NCBI RefSeq assembly: GCF_022012445.1
Contig: NZ_JAKLTS010000001.1
Coordinates: 310,001 to 374,000 of the forward strand
DNA from: Massilia sp. TS11
GTDB lineage: Bacteria > Pseudomonadota > Gammaproteobacteria > Burkholderiales > Burkholderiaceae_D
Direction: 5' to 3'
Length of the DNA: 64,000 bases
Shown: piece after piece, positions 38,101-44,382 of the stretch
How positions within the stretch are numbered: position 1 is the stretch's first letter
Layout: each line of letters begins with the position of its first letter
Translations under genes and position numbers: made by a program
Notes under the pieces: model-generated
What the model saw: only the letters and a program-made list of their open reading frames with translations
The model's database searches: none
What the model was told of the DNA's origin: nothing

Positions 38101-40079
38101 CCAGCCCGACCACGCCGGGTTGCTCGGTCGTGCTGCCGACCCTGGCCAATTGCACGACCAATCCGAAGTTGGCCGGCTGCGAAGCCGTGCTGCCGAGCCT
38201 GGCCTTGTGTACGACCACGCCGAGCACGCCGGGTTGTTCGGCCGTGCTGCCGACCCTGGACGCCTGTACCGCCGCGCCGAGCACGGCCGGTTGCAGCGCC
38301 GTGCTGCCGAGCCTGACCACTTGTATCGGCACGCCCTCGGCCCCGGGCTGCTCGGCCGTGCTGCCGAGCATCAGCATCTGCGTCGCCAATCCGAACACGA
38401 ACGGCTGTACGGCTGTGCTGCCGACGCTGCAGGCCTGTATCAGCAACCCGTCGGCGCCGGGCTGTACGGTTGTGCTGCCGAGTGTGGCCAGCTGCGTGGC
38501 CGCACCGAGCACCCCGGGCTGCTCGGCCGTGCTGCCCAGCCTGAGCGCCTGTACCACCGCGCCGAGTACGCCGGGCTGTAGCGTTGTGCTGCCGAGCCTG
38601 ACGACCTGTATCGCCAATCCGGGTCAGCCTGGCTGCAGCGCCGTGCTGCCGAGCGTGGCAAGCTGCGTCGCCAATCCGGGCCAGCAGGGCTGCTCGGTGG
38701 TCCTGCCCAGCTTCAGCAGCTGCGTCAACAATCCGAGCCTGCCTGGCTGCGAGGCCGTGCTGCCGAGCATCAGCCAGTGCGTGAGCAATCCGAATCTGAA
38801 CGGCTGCGCCTCGGTCCTGCCCAGCCTGTCGACCTGTATCGCCGAACCGACGGCGCCGGGTTGCGTGGCTGTACTGCCGAGCCTGAGCCAGTGCGTATCG
38901 AATCCGAGCGCGCCCGGCTGTACCGCAGTGCTGCCGAGCCTGAGCACCTGCGTGGCCGCGCCGAGCACGACCGGCTGTAATGTGATTCTGCCGAGCCTGG
39001 CTGCCTGTATCAGCAGCCCGTCGACGCCGGGCTGCGTGGCTGTGCTGCCGAGCATTGCGGCCTGTACCAGCAGCCCCGCCACCCCGGGCTGCTCGGCCGT
39101 GCTGCCCAGCCTGAACGCCTGTATCGCCAGCCCGAGCACCCCGGGCTGCTCGGCGGTGCTGCCGAGCCTGACCGCTTGTACGTCCGCGCCGGCCACGGCA
39201 GGCTGCTCGGCCGTGCTGCCGACCCTGGCGACCTGTACGAGCCGTCCGAGCACGGCCGGCTGTACGGCCGTCCTGCCGACGATCAGCGCCTGTACCAGCG
39301 CGCCGAGCACGCCGGGTTGCAGCGTCGTGCTGCCCTCGCTGGCCGCCTGTATCCTGGCGCCGAGCACGCCCGGCTGCTCGGCGGTTCTGCCCAGCCTGTC
39401 CTCGTGCGTGGCCAATTCGAGCCAGCTCGGCTGCTCGGTGGTGCTGCCGACCGTGGCCCAATGTACGCTCACGCCGAGCTTGCCGGCCTGCGACTTCGTG
39501 CTGCCGCCGACCAGCAATCCGACCACGCCGGTGGCTGAGGCTGTCTCGAACACGGTCAACATCATCACCAATTCGACGAGCTCGAGCAGCAATGCCGCCA
39601 AGGTCACCAGCCCGACCTCGACGCCGAGCCTGAGCTCGACGCCGGTGGTCAAGTCGACCAGTAGCAGCAGTGGCAGCAGTAGCAGCAGCGGCAGCAGCAG
39701 TAGTAGCACGAGCAGCACGAGCAGCAGCGGCGGTAGCGGCGGCGGCGGTGGCACCAGTGGCAGCAGCACGGGCGGCACCGGCAGCACCAGCAGTTCGAGC
39801 AGCAGTTCCAGTTCCAGCAGCAGCTCGTCCAGTTCGGACAGCACGAGCAGCGGCCCGGCGGCGCAGTCGACTACGCCGAGCGATAGCAAGTCGAGCGACA
39901 GTTCCAGCAGCAGCTCGTCCTCGTCTGACAACAAGTCCAGCGACAGCAAACCCGAGGAGAAGAAATCCGAGGAGAAGAAGGACGAGAAGAAAGACGAGAA
40001 GAAGGACGAGAAGAAAGACGGCGACAAGAAGGATGAAGGAAAGAAAAATGAACCTCCGAAAAAGAACTACTGCAACTAA
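32139..40079 (+). CDS. TpsA-type filamentous-haemagglutinin exoprotein with 50 cysteine-pair repeats
   Basis: 2646 residues. A signal peptide (about 1-32) is followed by a TPS secretion domain (about 35-280) with INWQSFSV, LNRILGQDPSRILG and NPNGIVFGAG, then a beta-helix-like Ser/Asn/Gly-rich region without any cysteine to residue 1510. Residues 1511-2451 are 50 units of 19 residues with pattern C-x8-C-x9 (LPSLxxCIAAPSTPGCSAV-like). Then come a Ser/Gly linker (about 2506-2600) and a Lys/Glu tail ending YCN. The ATG at 32139 follows GGGGAAG. It would be secreted by the adjacent TpsB. Adhesin or surface fibre is an inference. Confidence 0.93.
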   Translation: MNTDKRARAIAWGQRRFLPALLALAFGAALASPTAPTVVAGQASFAQQGNVFTITNTPNTIINWQSFSVNPGEVTRFVQQNGDSAVLNRILGQDPSRILGALQSNGKVFLINPNGIVFGAGAQVDVNGLVASTLHLSDADFLAGRKQFTAGATAGNVQNQGAISTPSGGKVFLIAPNVDNSGIITSPQGEVVLAAGHQVRLVDSSDPELQVVVSAPTHQAVNLGQVIAAGGKVGIFGALVSQRGVVNANSAVVGENGKILLKASRSSELAAGSSTSATGAGQGGAISVLGDSVRVDGKVDASGVRGGGSILIGGDYQGANAAVQNAASTTVGASAELRADATGQGDGGKLIVWSDGATRVAGQLSARGGARGGNGGLIETSGHWLDLAGISVDGNAPAGQRASWLIDPYDLVIDSTGSNNLADGQSYTGGTPTGTTTINPSLINSASSYLTLYAQHDLTLNSGVNMTAANAGLVLRAGNNLTVSAGITTNGGNVTLSANDASAPSRSGSGVLTLNGSVSTGSGSVFLSGASLSLNNVVNANYIDARANAANGQLNLVSGGLTGSVGVDLMADNLSLGANVTASTGVVSIVPFTNSRGIDIGTGTGSNLALSSSSLGRIYAPELNIGSSAVTGNITTSQNFDTANIPNIVLETSGGIALSNMLRSTAANSNILLGLYGSGMVTVYGAAQVSATNSVVVRADAMRLGGSVQATNAVQLMPANSSTQILLGGSALDATGVLGLSQAELSTISTAKLSIGGNAGQAGAVSMGGALSLTSSNVSQALAITSGTGTLTLDQSLSLPGRLELTSDRNAINGSGAITAGSLVAKGSAVNLSGSNSVPALAGVSSSGAFSFNNTGNLAVQAVGTQSGISSPTQVNLTTTGNLTSTSAVIAPNLVATAGGSMNMNAGNQVSNLAGSAVGGLFFYNSNDLNIGVGSQGLSMTGGTTSSTMQVVSGNLLSVTQPVSVANGTLNLNAKMIQIGNPVTGTESTPINTATVTSTGDVGLYSSQAGTGYVTVSNGARVNGNRIFVRSDQIRFETSAALTATTRTFGTNTITGDIDLYPLTSSLPILLGSTVNTASTSSLGLNTTTLKTLSTPQLSIGATSITAPVTVASALDLGSTSGIGQLRLFSQGDIAVNAPLSTPNELILYTTNTGTLINTSTISASDIQLTAGAMNLGSALGGQSITATGSEGGVGIVTFSRDIVLGAATPVANAVNLSLDNLTSIHSGLFIGSYGSGKTYVNGAMSAPSATGDLMLYSSNEININAPVSFGGYALLQTPNNQGVVNVNAAIAAASIDISAGTAVNLNGAITNTAGGSNINAHAGAISGSGLITGTYANLSATAGIGSLAAPVQTRVASLSAANNAPNSTSAIAITNNGTGTPAALSVGNVAQLGTANDGPIKIDNYGTTTINGTVSGQAGAVSVKAHSPLAVSATGRVTTTTGSITLEASSTGQGATTDTLTIASGAQVSSTSGPINLVAGSGITAAPGTVTTSGTINQSGNLNLPTLNQCIANPSLSGCSQVLPTLNACIAAPSTAGCSVVLPTLNACIAAPSTAGCSVVLPTLNACIAAPSTAGCSVVLPTLNACIAAPSTAGCSVVLPTLNACIAAPSTAGCSVVLPTLNACIAAPSTTGCSVVLPTLTACTTDPSTPGCSAVLPSLNSCIAAPNTAGCSAVLPSVATCTTAPSTPGCTVVLPSVATCTTAPTTPGCSAVLPSIATCTAAPATAGCSAVLPSIAACTAAPTTAGCSAVLPSVGTCTAAPATPGCSAVLPSVATCTSAPTTPGCSVVLPSLNACIAAPTTPGCAAVLPSIAACTSAPTTPGCSVVLPSVAACTATPSTPGCSAVLPSIATCTSAPSTPGCSAVLPSVATCTSAPTTPGCSAVLPSVATCTAAPTTPGCSAVLPSVATCTSAPTTPGCSAVLPTLSACIAAPTTPGCSVVLPSLAACTAAPTTPGCAVVLPTLAACIANSATPGCSAVLPTLAACQASPTTPGCSVVLPTLANCTTNPKLAGCEAVLPSLALCTTTPSTPGCSAVLPTLDACTAAPSTAGCSAVLPSLTTCIGTPSAPGCSAVLPSISICVANPNTNGCTAVLPTLQACISNPSAPGCTVVLPSVASCVAAPSTPGCSAVLPSLSACTTAPSTPGCSVVLPSLTTCIANPGQPGCSAVLPSVASCVANPGQQGCSVVLPSFSSCVNNPSLPGCEAVLPSISQCVSNPNLNGCASVLPSLSTCIAEPTAPGCVAVLPSLSQCVSNPSAPGCTAVLPSLSTCVAAPSTTGCNVILPSLAACISSPSTPGCVAVLPSIAACTSSPATPGCSAVLPSLNACIASPSTPGCSAVLPSLTACTSAPATAGCSAVLPTLATCTSRPSTAGCTAVLPTISACTSAPSTPGCSVVLPSLAACILAPSTPGCSAVLPSLSSCVANSSQLGCSVVLPTVAQCTLTPSLPACDFVLPPTSNPTTPVAEAVSNTVNIITNSTSSSSNAAKVTSPTSTPSLSSTPVVKSTSSSSGSSSSSGSSSSSTSSTSSSGGSGGGGGTSGSSTGGTGSTSSSSSSSSSSSSSSSSDSTSSGPAAQSTTPSDSKSSDSSSSSSSSSDNKSSDSKPEEKKSEEKKDEKKDEKKDEKKDGDKKDEGKKNEPPKKNYCN
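36669..39491 (+). repeat. 50-copy 57-bp coding repeat (19-residue C-x8-C units) in the TpsA gene
   Basis: First cysteine codons fall at 36669 + 57n for n = 0 to 49; the last unit starts at 39462, so there is no net indel over 2.8 kb. Each unit has two Cys, giving 100. Units 2-7 (36726-37067) differ by only one to three bases from one another; later units diverge in sequence but keep the frame, the Cys spacing, the GC before the second Cys motif and the VLP after it. The last unit (SLPAC) replaces Gly by Ala. Confidence 0.96.
39655..39948 (+). repeat. Serine/glycine low-complexity linker in the TpsA gene
   Basis: About 98 codons dominated by AGC, AGT, TCG and TCC serine codons with a Gly-rich patch near 39730-39760. 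It links the cysteine array to the Lys/Glu tail. Disordered or wall-spanning linker character is inferred. Confidence 0.85.
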
Positions 40080-40881
40080 AGCCCTGATCTTCCTGGCAGC
40101 GGCCCTGCTGACGCAGCTCGCGCTGGCGGCCCAGGTGGCCGGAACGATCACGCGCCTGTCCGGCCCCTTGCTGGCGAAGAAGGCCGACGGCACCGCCAAG
40201 ATCCTGACGGTGAAGTCCGAGGTCGAGGAAGGCGACACCCTGGTGACCGAGAAGAACACCTACGCCCAGGTGAAATTTGTCGACAACAGCGAGATCACGC
40301 TCAAGCCGGCCACCACCTTCAAGGTCGAGAACTTCGCCTACGACGCCGGCAAGCCCGACGCCGACAGCGCGGCCTTCAACCTGATCAAGGGAGGCTTGCG
40401 GTCGGTGACGGGCGCGCTCGGCAAGCGCAACAAGGAGAAGTTCGCGATGAAGACGCCGGCGGCGACGATCGGTATCCGCGGCACCACCTTCACGGCCGAC
40501 TTCATCCCGGGCGAAGCGACCGCCACGGCGGCGCTGCAGAACTGGCTGCGGGCCAGCGTCGCGATGAACGGCGACCAGCTGCCAGCCGGCGTGGTGCCGC
40601 TCCAGCTGGCCCAGGCCAATCCGCCGCCCTCGGGAGGGCTGCCGCCGGGCCTGCATGTGGGCGTGTTTGATGGGGCGATCAGCCTGACCAACCGCGGCGG
40701 CACGCAGAACTTCAATGCCGGCCAGTTCGGTTACACGCCGAGCATCAACCAACCGCCGGTGATCGTGCCCTCGAATCCGGGCCTGCAGTTCAATCCGCCG
40801 CCCTCGTTCAATTCCAGCCCCGGCCAGAACAGCAGCAACAAGTCGGGCGGCAAGCAAGGCGTCGACTGCGAAGTGCGCTAA
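40048..40881 (+). CDS. FecR-domain exported protein
   Basis: 277 residues with a signal peptide (MNLRKRTTATKALIFLAAALLTQLALA). The FecR-type domain (about 28-150) has VAGTITRLSGPLLAKK, LVTEKNTYAQVKFVDNSE, LIKGGLRSVTGA and TPAATIGIRGTTF. The C-terminal half is Pro/Asn-rich, probably disordered, ending GVDCEVR. The ATG at 40048 overlaps the 3' end of the TpsA gene by 32 bases, with its AAGGA site inside the TpsA lysine tail. It is the last gene of the run and is likely coupled to TpsA. Role in surface display or sensing is inferred. Confidence 0.88.
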   Translation: MNLRKRTTATKALIFLAAALLTQLALAAQVAGTITRLSGPLLAKKADGTAKILTVKSEVEEGDTLVTEKNTYAQVKFVDNSEITLKPATTFKVENFAYDAGKPDADSAAFNLIKGGLRSVTGALGKRNKEKFAMKTPAATIGIRGTTFTADFIPGEATATAALQNWLRASVAMNGDQLPAGVVPLQLAQANPPPSGGLPPGLHVGVFDGAISLTNRGGTQNFNAGQFGYTPSINQPPVIVPSNPGLQFNPPPSFNSSPGQNSSNKSGGKQGVDCEVR

Positions 40882-40901
40882 GGCCAGCACACAAACCCTT
40901 G

Positions 40902-40977
40902 CCCCACAAACAAATCGGGGTCAGACCCCATTTTTCTCTCAAGAAAAATGGGGTCTGACCCCGATTTGTTTGTGGGG
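40902..40977. repeat. Perfect 36-bp inverted repeat with GGGGTCAGACCCC core, between convergent genes
   Basis: Left arm 40902-40937 and right arm 40942-40977 are exact reverse complements around a CTCA loop. Each arm contains CAAACAAATCGGGGTCAGAC, as in the cluster at 3464-3683. An RNA of either strand would fold into a very stable hairpin. Confidence 0.95.
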
Positions 40978-40980
40978 AAA

Positions 40981-41004
40981 AAAACCGGCCCGGGGGCCGG
41001 TTTT
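40981..41004. terminator. Bidirectional hairpin terminator between fecR-like gene and phoH
   Basis: AAAACCGGCC (40981-40990), loop CGGG, GGCCGGTTTT (40995-41004). The A-run on one side and T-run on the other allow termination from both strands at this convergent junction. Confidence 0.85.
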
Positions 41005-41024
41005 GCTTTGCGCGGGGGCTGGGC

Positions 41025-42788
41025 TTACAGCACTTCGCTCGCATGGTCGGCCAGGCGCGATCGCTCGCCGCGCGCCAGCGTCACATGGCCCGAATGCGAC
41101 CAGCCCTTGAAGCGGTCGACCACGTAGGTCAGGCCGCTCGAGCCTTCGGTCAGATAGGGCGTGTCGATCTGGGCGATATTGCCCAGGCAGAGGATCTTGG
41201 TGCCGGGGCCGGCGCGCGTGACCAGGGTCTTGATCTGCTTCGGCGTCAGGTTCTGGGCCTCGTCGATGATCAGGAACTTGTTGACGAAGGTGCGGCCGCG
41301 CATGAAGTTGAGCGACTTGATCTTGATGCGCGAGCGGATCAGGTCCTGAGTCGCCGCGCGCCCCCATTCGCCGCCTTCGCCATCCGACTTGTTGAGCACC
41401 TCGAGGTTGTCGTCGAAGGCGCCCATCCACGGCGACATCTTCTCTTCCTCGGTGCCGGGCAGGAAGCCGATGTCTTCGCCCACGGGCACGGTCACGCGGG
41501 TGACGATGATCTCGTTGTAGAGCTTGGTTTCGAGCACCTGCGACAGACCGGCCGCCAGGGCCAGCAGGGTCTTGCCGGTACCGGCCTGGCCGAGCAGGGT
41601 GACGAAATCGCACTCGGGATTCATCAGCAGATTGAGGGCGAAGTTCTGCTCGCGGTTGCGCGCGGTCACGCCCCAGACGGCGTTCTTGCCGTGGCTGTAG
41701 TCGCGCAGGGTCTGGAATACGGCCGTCTTGCCATTGATCTGCTTGACCTGGCCGTAGAACGAGGCCTCGCCATTCTTCGGTTCGAGGTAGACGAATTCGT
41801 TCACGAGCAGGCTTGGGATGAAGGGCCCGGTCACGCGGTAGAAGGTCGAGGTCATGCCATTGCGGCTTTCCTGCCAGGATTCCAGGTCCTTGCCGTGCTT
41901 GGTCCAGAAATCATCGGGCAGCTGGACGATGCCCGAATACAGCAGGTCCGTGTCTTCCAGCACATGGTCATTGAAATAGTCTTCGGCCGGCAGGCCCAGG
42001 GCGCGCGCCTTGATGCGCATATTGATGTCCTTCGACACCAGCACGATCGGGCGATTCGGATACTCGTCCTCGAGCGCGCGCACGACGCCCAGAATCTGGT
42101 TGTCGGCCTTGCCCTGGGGCAGACCCTCGGGCAGGCGGATATGCTGCAGGCGCGTCTGGAAATACAGGCGGCCCTTGGCGTCCTTGTTGCCCAGCTTGTT
42201 CAGCGGGATACCCTGGTCGATCGCACCGTCGTCGGTGCCAGCGACAAGGGCATCCAGCGTGCGCGACACCTGACGCGCATTGCGGGCCACTTCGGACATG
42301 CCTTTCTTGTGGTTGTCGAGCTCTTCCAGCGTCATCATGGGCAGGAAGACATCGTGCTCCTCAAAGCGGAACAGCGAGGACGGATCGTGCATCAGCACAT
42401 TCGTGTCGAGCACGAACATCTTGCTGACGCCGGCCTTGTCGGCCGCGCGGCTGGTCGAGGATTTGACGCCCGTGTCGTGCCCCTTGGCCGAGGCGGCGCG
42501 CTGGGGCGCGGACTTGGCGGCCACGGGTGCCGGTACCGGAGTCGGCGCGGGCTCGGCCTTGGCACGTTTGGCGGCCGGCTTCTTCGGCGCTTCCAGCAGG
42601 GCGGCGGCGCCGCTCTTGGCCAGGGCCGTTACTTCGGCCGCGGCGGCGGCCACCTTGTTCGCGCCCTTGAGCGCTTTCGCAGCCGGCGCCTTGGCGGACG
42701 GCTTCACAGCGGGGGTGGCGGTCGCCACCGGATAGTCTTCTTCGAGTAACAGGGTTCCAGGTTTGGTGGGCAATTTCGGAAGTGGCAT
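41025..42788 (-). CDS. PIN-domain PhoH-family ATPase (PhoH2-like)
   Basis: 587 residues. A Pro/Ala/Lys-rich N-terminal stretch (about 1-120) precedes a PIN nuclease domain (about 122-260, starting FVLDTNVLMHDPSSL) and a PhoH ATPase domain (about 370-575) with Walker A GQAGTGKT near 400 and Walker B FLIIDEAQNL. PIN-PhoH proteins are reported as sequence-specific RNA helicase/RNases. The ATG at 42788 (MPLPKLPTKPG) is chosen; the open frame to 42911 lacks coding character. It lies downstream of the peroxiredoxin gene on the same strand. Confidence 0.92.
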   Translation of the reverse strand: MPLPKLPTKPGTLLLEEDYPVATATPAVKPSAKAPAAKALKGANKVAAAAAEVTALAKSGAAALLEAPKKPAAKRAKAEPAPTPVPAPVAAKSAPQRAASAKGHDTGVKSSTSRAADKAGVSKMFVLDTNVLMHDPSSLFRFEEHDVFLPMMTLEELDNHKKGMSEVARNARQVSRTLDALVAGTDDGAIDQGIPLNKLGNKDAKGRLYFQTRLQHIRLPEGLPQGKADNQILGVVRALEDEYPNRPIVLVSKDINMRIKARALGLPAEDYFNDHVLEDTDLLYSGIVQLPDDFWTKHGKDLESWQESRNGMTSTFYRVTGPFIPSLLVNEFVYLEPKNGEASFYGQVKQINGKTAVFQTLRDYSHGKNAVWGVTARNREQNFALNLLMNPECDFVTLLGQAGTGKTLLALAAGLSQVLETKLYNEIIVTRVTVPVGEDIGFLPGTEEEKMSPWMGAFDDNLEVLNKSDGEGGEWGRAATQDLIRSRIKIKSLNFMRGRTFVNKFLIIDEAQNLTPKQIKTLVTRAGPGTKILCLGNIAQIDTPYLTEGSSGLTYVVDRFKGWSHSGHVTLARGERSRLADHASEVL

Positions 42789-42982
42789 CTCGATCTCGAT
42801 CTCAAAAAGCGGGGGAAGGGGGGAACTGCGGGGACACTTCGAGGCTGCCAGCAGGCGCTGGTCGTGACGGGGATGCTCGCCGTGACGGCAGGCCGCCTGG
42901 AGGAGGGACAACGAAAAAGCAGCGGTGACTCAATGGCACAAATCCAAAGTGGGTTGATCTGTGTATCGAGCCAGGCGTTTGC

Positions 42983-43435
42983 TCAGGGCTGGCTCGCTAC
43001 AAATTCCAGCACTTCGTTGACGTGATTCGGAACCTTCACGCCACGCCATTCTTTCACCAATTTGCCGCCAGCGTCAATCACAAACGTGCTGCGCTCGATC
43101 CCACGGACTTGTTTACCATACATGTTCTTCATCTTCATGACAGCGAACTGGGTGCACAGCGCTTCGTCCGGGTCCGAGATCAGCTCGAAGGGCAGGCCGA
43201 GTTTGGCTTTGAAGTTTTCATGCGACTTCAGCGAGTCGCGGCTGATGCCATAGATCTCGGCGCCGGCCGCCTGAAACTCGGCGTAGGCGTCGCGAAAGGC
43301 CATCGATTCGGTCGTGCAGCCGGGCGTGTTGTCCTTCGGGTAGAAGTACAGCACGGTCAGGCGCGCCGGGCGGCCCTGCAGTTCAAAAGTCTGGCCACCG
43401 GTCATCGGGGCGCTGAAGTTGGCGATCTTGGTCAT
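42983..43435 (-). CDS. bcp: Thioredoxin-dependent peroxiredoxin, BCP/PrxQ family
   Basis: 150 residues that reduce hydroperoxides. The peroxidatic Cys40 is in FYPKDNTPGCTTE. The usual second Cys five residues later is absent; Cys94 (DEALCTQF) may serve as the resolving Cys, otherwise it is a 1-Cys type. It starts 15 bases after arnD, so it may be read with the arn run; it is followed by phoH after 194 bases. Confidence 0.93.
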   Translation of the reverse strand: MTKIANFSAPMTGGQTFELQGRPARLTVLYFYPKDNTPGCTTESMAFRDAYAEFQAAGAEIYGISRDSLKSHENFKAKLGLPFELISDPDEALCTQFAVMKMKNMYGKQVRGIERSTFVIDAGGKLVKEWRGVKVPNHVNEVLEFVASQP

Positions 43436-43450
43436 CTCGGCTCCGTCGGT

Positions 43451-44380
43451 TCAGGACACGATCAGTTCGCCCGAACGCCCGGGCAGTTCGCCCCAGCTGA
43501 TCGGCAGTTCCGGCAGGTCCTGGTCTTTCAGTTTGTCGTAGTAGTCGGCCATCGAGGCCAGGCGGTAGCCCTGCGCCTGCCAGCCCTGCAGCAGGGCCGT
43601 GAACACGGGTGCCAGTTTCTGGCCTTCGAGTTCGGCGTGCAGGGTGTAGACATGGTCGCGCGTGGCGCCCGCCGTCAGTTTCAGCAGATGCTGGGCGACA
43701 TTCGCCGGCGTGATCGTCACGCCGTCGATGCTGCGCCCCAGCAGTTCATCGAGCGTCGGCAGGGTGGTCGGCATCTGGATATGGCGCAGGCCGCTCAGGC
43801 GGTGCGGACCGGCGGCCGGATCGGCCAGCGCCCCGTTCGCCAGCAGGCGCGCCCGTCCGTCCGAGGCATAGGCATAGCCGGCCGCGTCGTGCTCGGCAAA
43901 CGCATGCGGATTCATCTGCCAGCCGGCCGCGCCATGGGTGCGCGCGGGCGTGCCGAACACCTCGGCGAAACGCTGGGCCGCGCGGCGCATCTGGCGCTGG
44001 GTCCAGGCCGCATCATGGGTGCGCACATGGTCCTGCCAGACCACGTGGTCCCAGGTGTGGATTCCGCATTCGAAGCCGGCCGTCTGCACGGCGCGCATCG
44101 CGGCGGCCGCATCCTTGCCGATGTCGGGCGCCGGCAGCAGGGTGCCGTAGAGCAGGGTCTTGATGCCGTAGTGCTCGACCACCGAGGTGCGCGAGACCTT
44201 GGAGAAAAAGCCGGGACGGAACACGCGCTTCATCGCCCAGCCCGTGTGATCGGGGCCGAGCGAAAACAGGAAGCTCGCCTGCGCGCCCTGGGCCTGCAGC
44301 AGGCGCACCAGTTGGGCGACCCCTTCGCGCGTGCCGCGGAAGGTGTCGACGTCGATTTTCAGGACGAGGAGTGGGCCCAA
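43451..44380 (-). CDS. arnD: 4-deoxy-4-formamido-L-arabinose-phosphoundecaprenol deformylase
   Basis: 309-residue polysaccharide-deacetylase-fold enzyme that removes the formyl group from undecaprenyl-phosphate-Ara4FN. The NodB-type metal residues sit in KIDVDTFRGT and GIHTWDHVVWQDH. No ATG or GTG fits the N-terminus; the frame begins at a TTG at 44380, two bases after the stop of the upstream gene, which suggests translational coupling. Acts at the inner membrane before flipping. Confidence 0.93.
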   Translation of the reverse strand: MGPLLVLKIDVDTFRGTREGVAQLVRLLQAQGAQASFLFSLGPDHTGWAMKRVFRPGFFSKVSRTSVVEHYGIKTLLYGTLLPAPDIGKDAAAAMRAVQTAGFECGIHTWDHVVWQDHVRTHDAAWTQRQMRRAAQRFAEVFGTPARTHGAAGWQMNPHAFAEHDAAGYAYASDGRARLLANGALADPAAGPHRLSGLRHIQMPTTLPTLDELLGRSIDGVTITPANVAQHLLKLTAGATRDHVYTLHAELEGQKLAPVFTALLQGWQAQGYRLASMADYYDKLKDQDLPELPISWGELPGRSGELIVS

Positions 44381-44382
44381 GC

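Noticed and set aside
39655..39948. Sequencing or assembly artefact from Ser-codon runs
   Set aside because: The frame continues through mixed Ser codons into a Lys/Glu tail with the downstream gene correctly overlapped; codon variety argues against slippage errors.
36486..40259. Minus-strand frame of 1257 codons opposite the TpsA repeats
   Set aside because: The antisense of a GC-rich tandem repeat with phased codons stays open by construction; it gives Arg/Gly/His-rich low complexity and no start signals.
42789..42911. N-terminal extension of the PhoH protein
   Set aside because: The added residues lack family similarity; the PIN-PhoH protein with its linker begins at 42788.
42967..42996. 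Terminator hairpin at the end of the peroxiredoxin gene
   Set aside because: An 8-bp inverted repeat exists but has a 14-base loop, overlaps the coding end and has no T-run.
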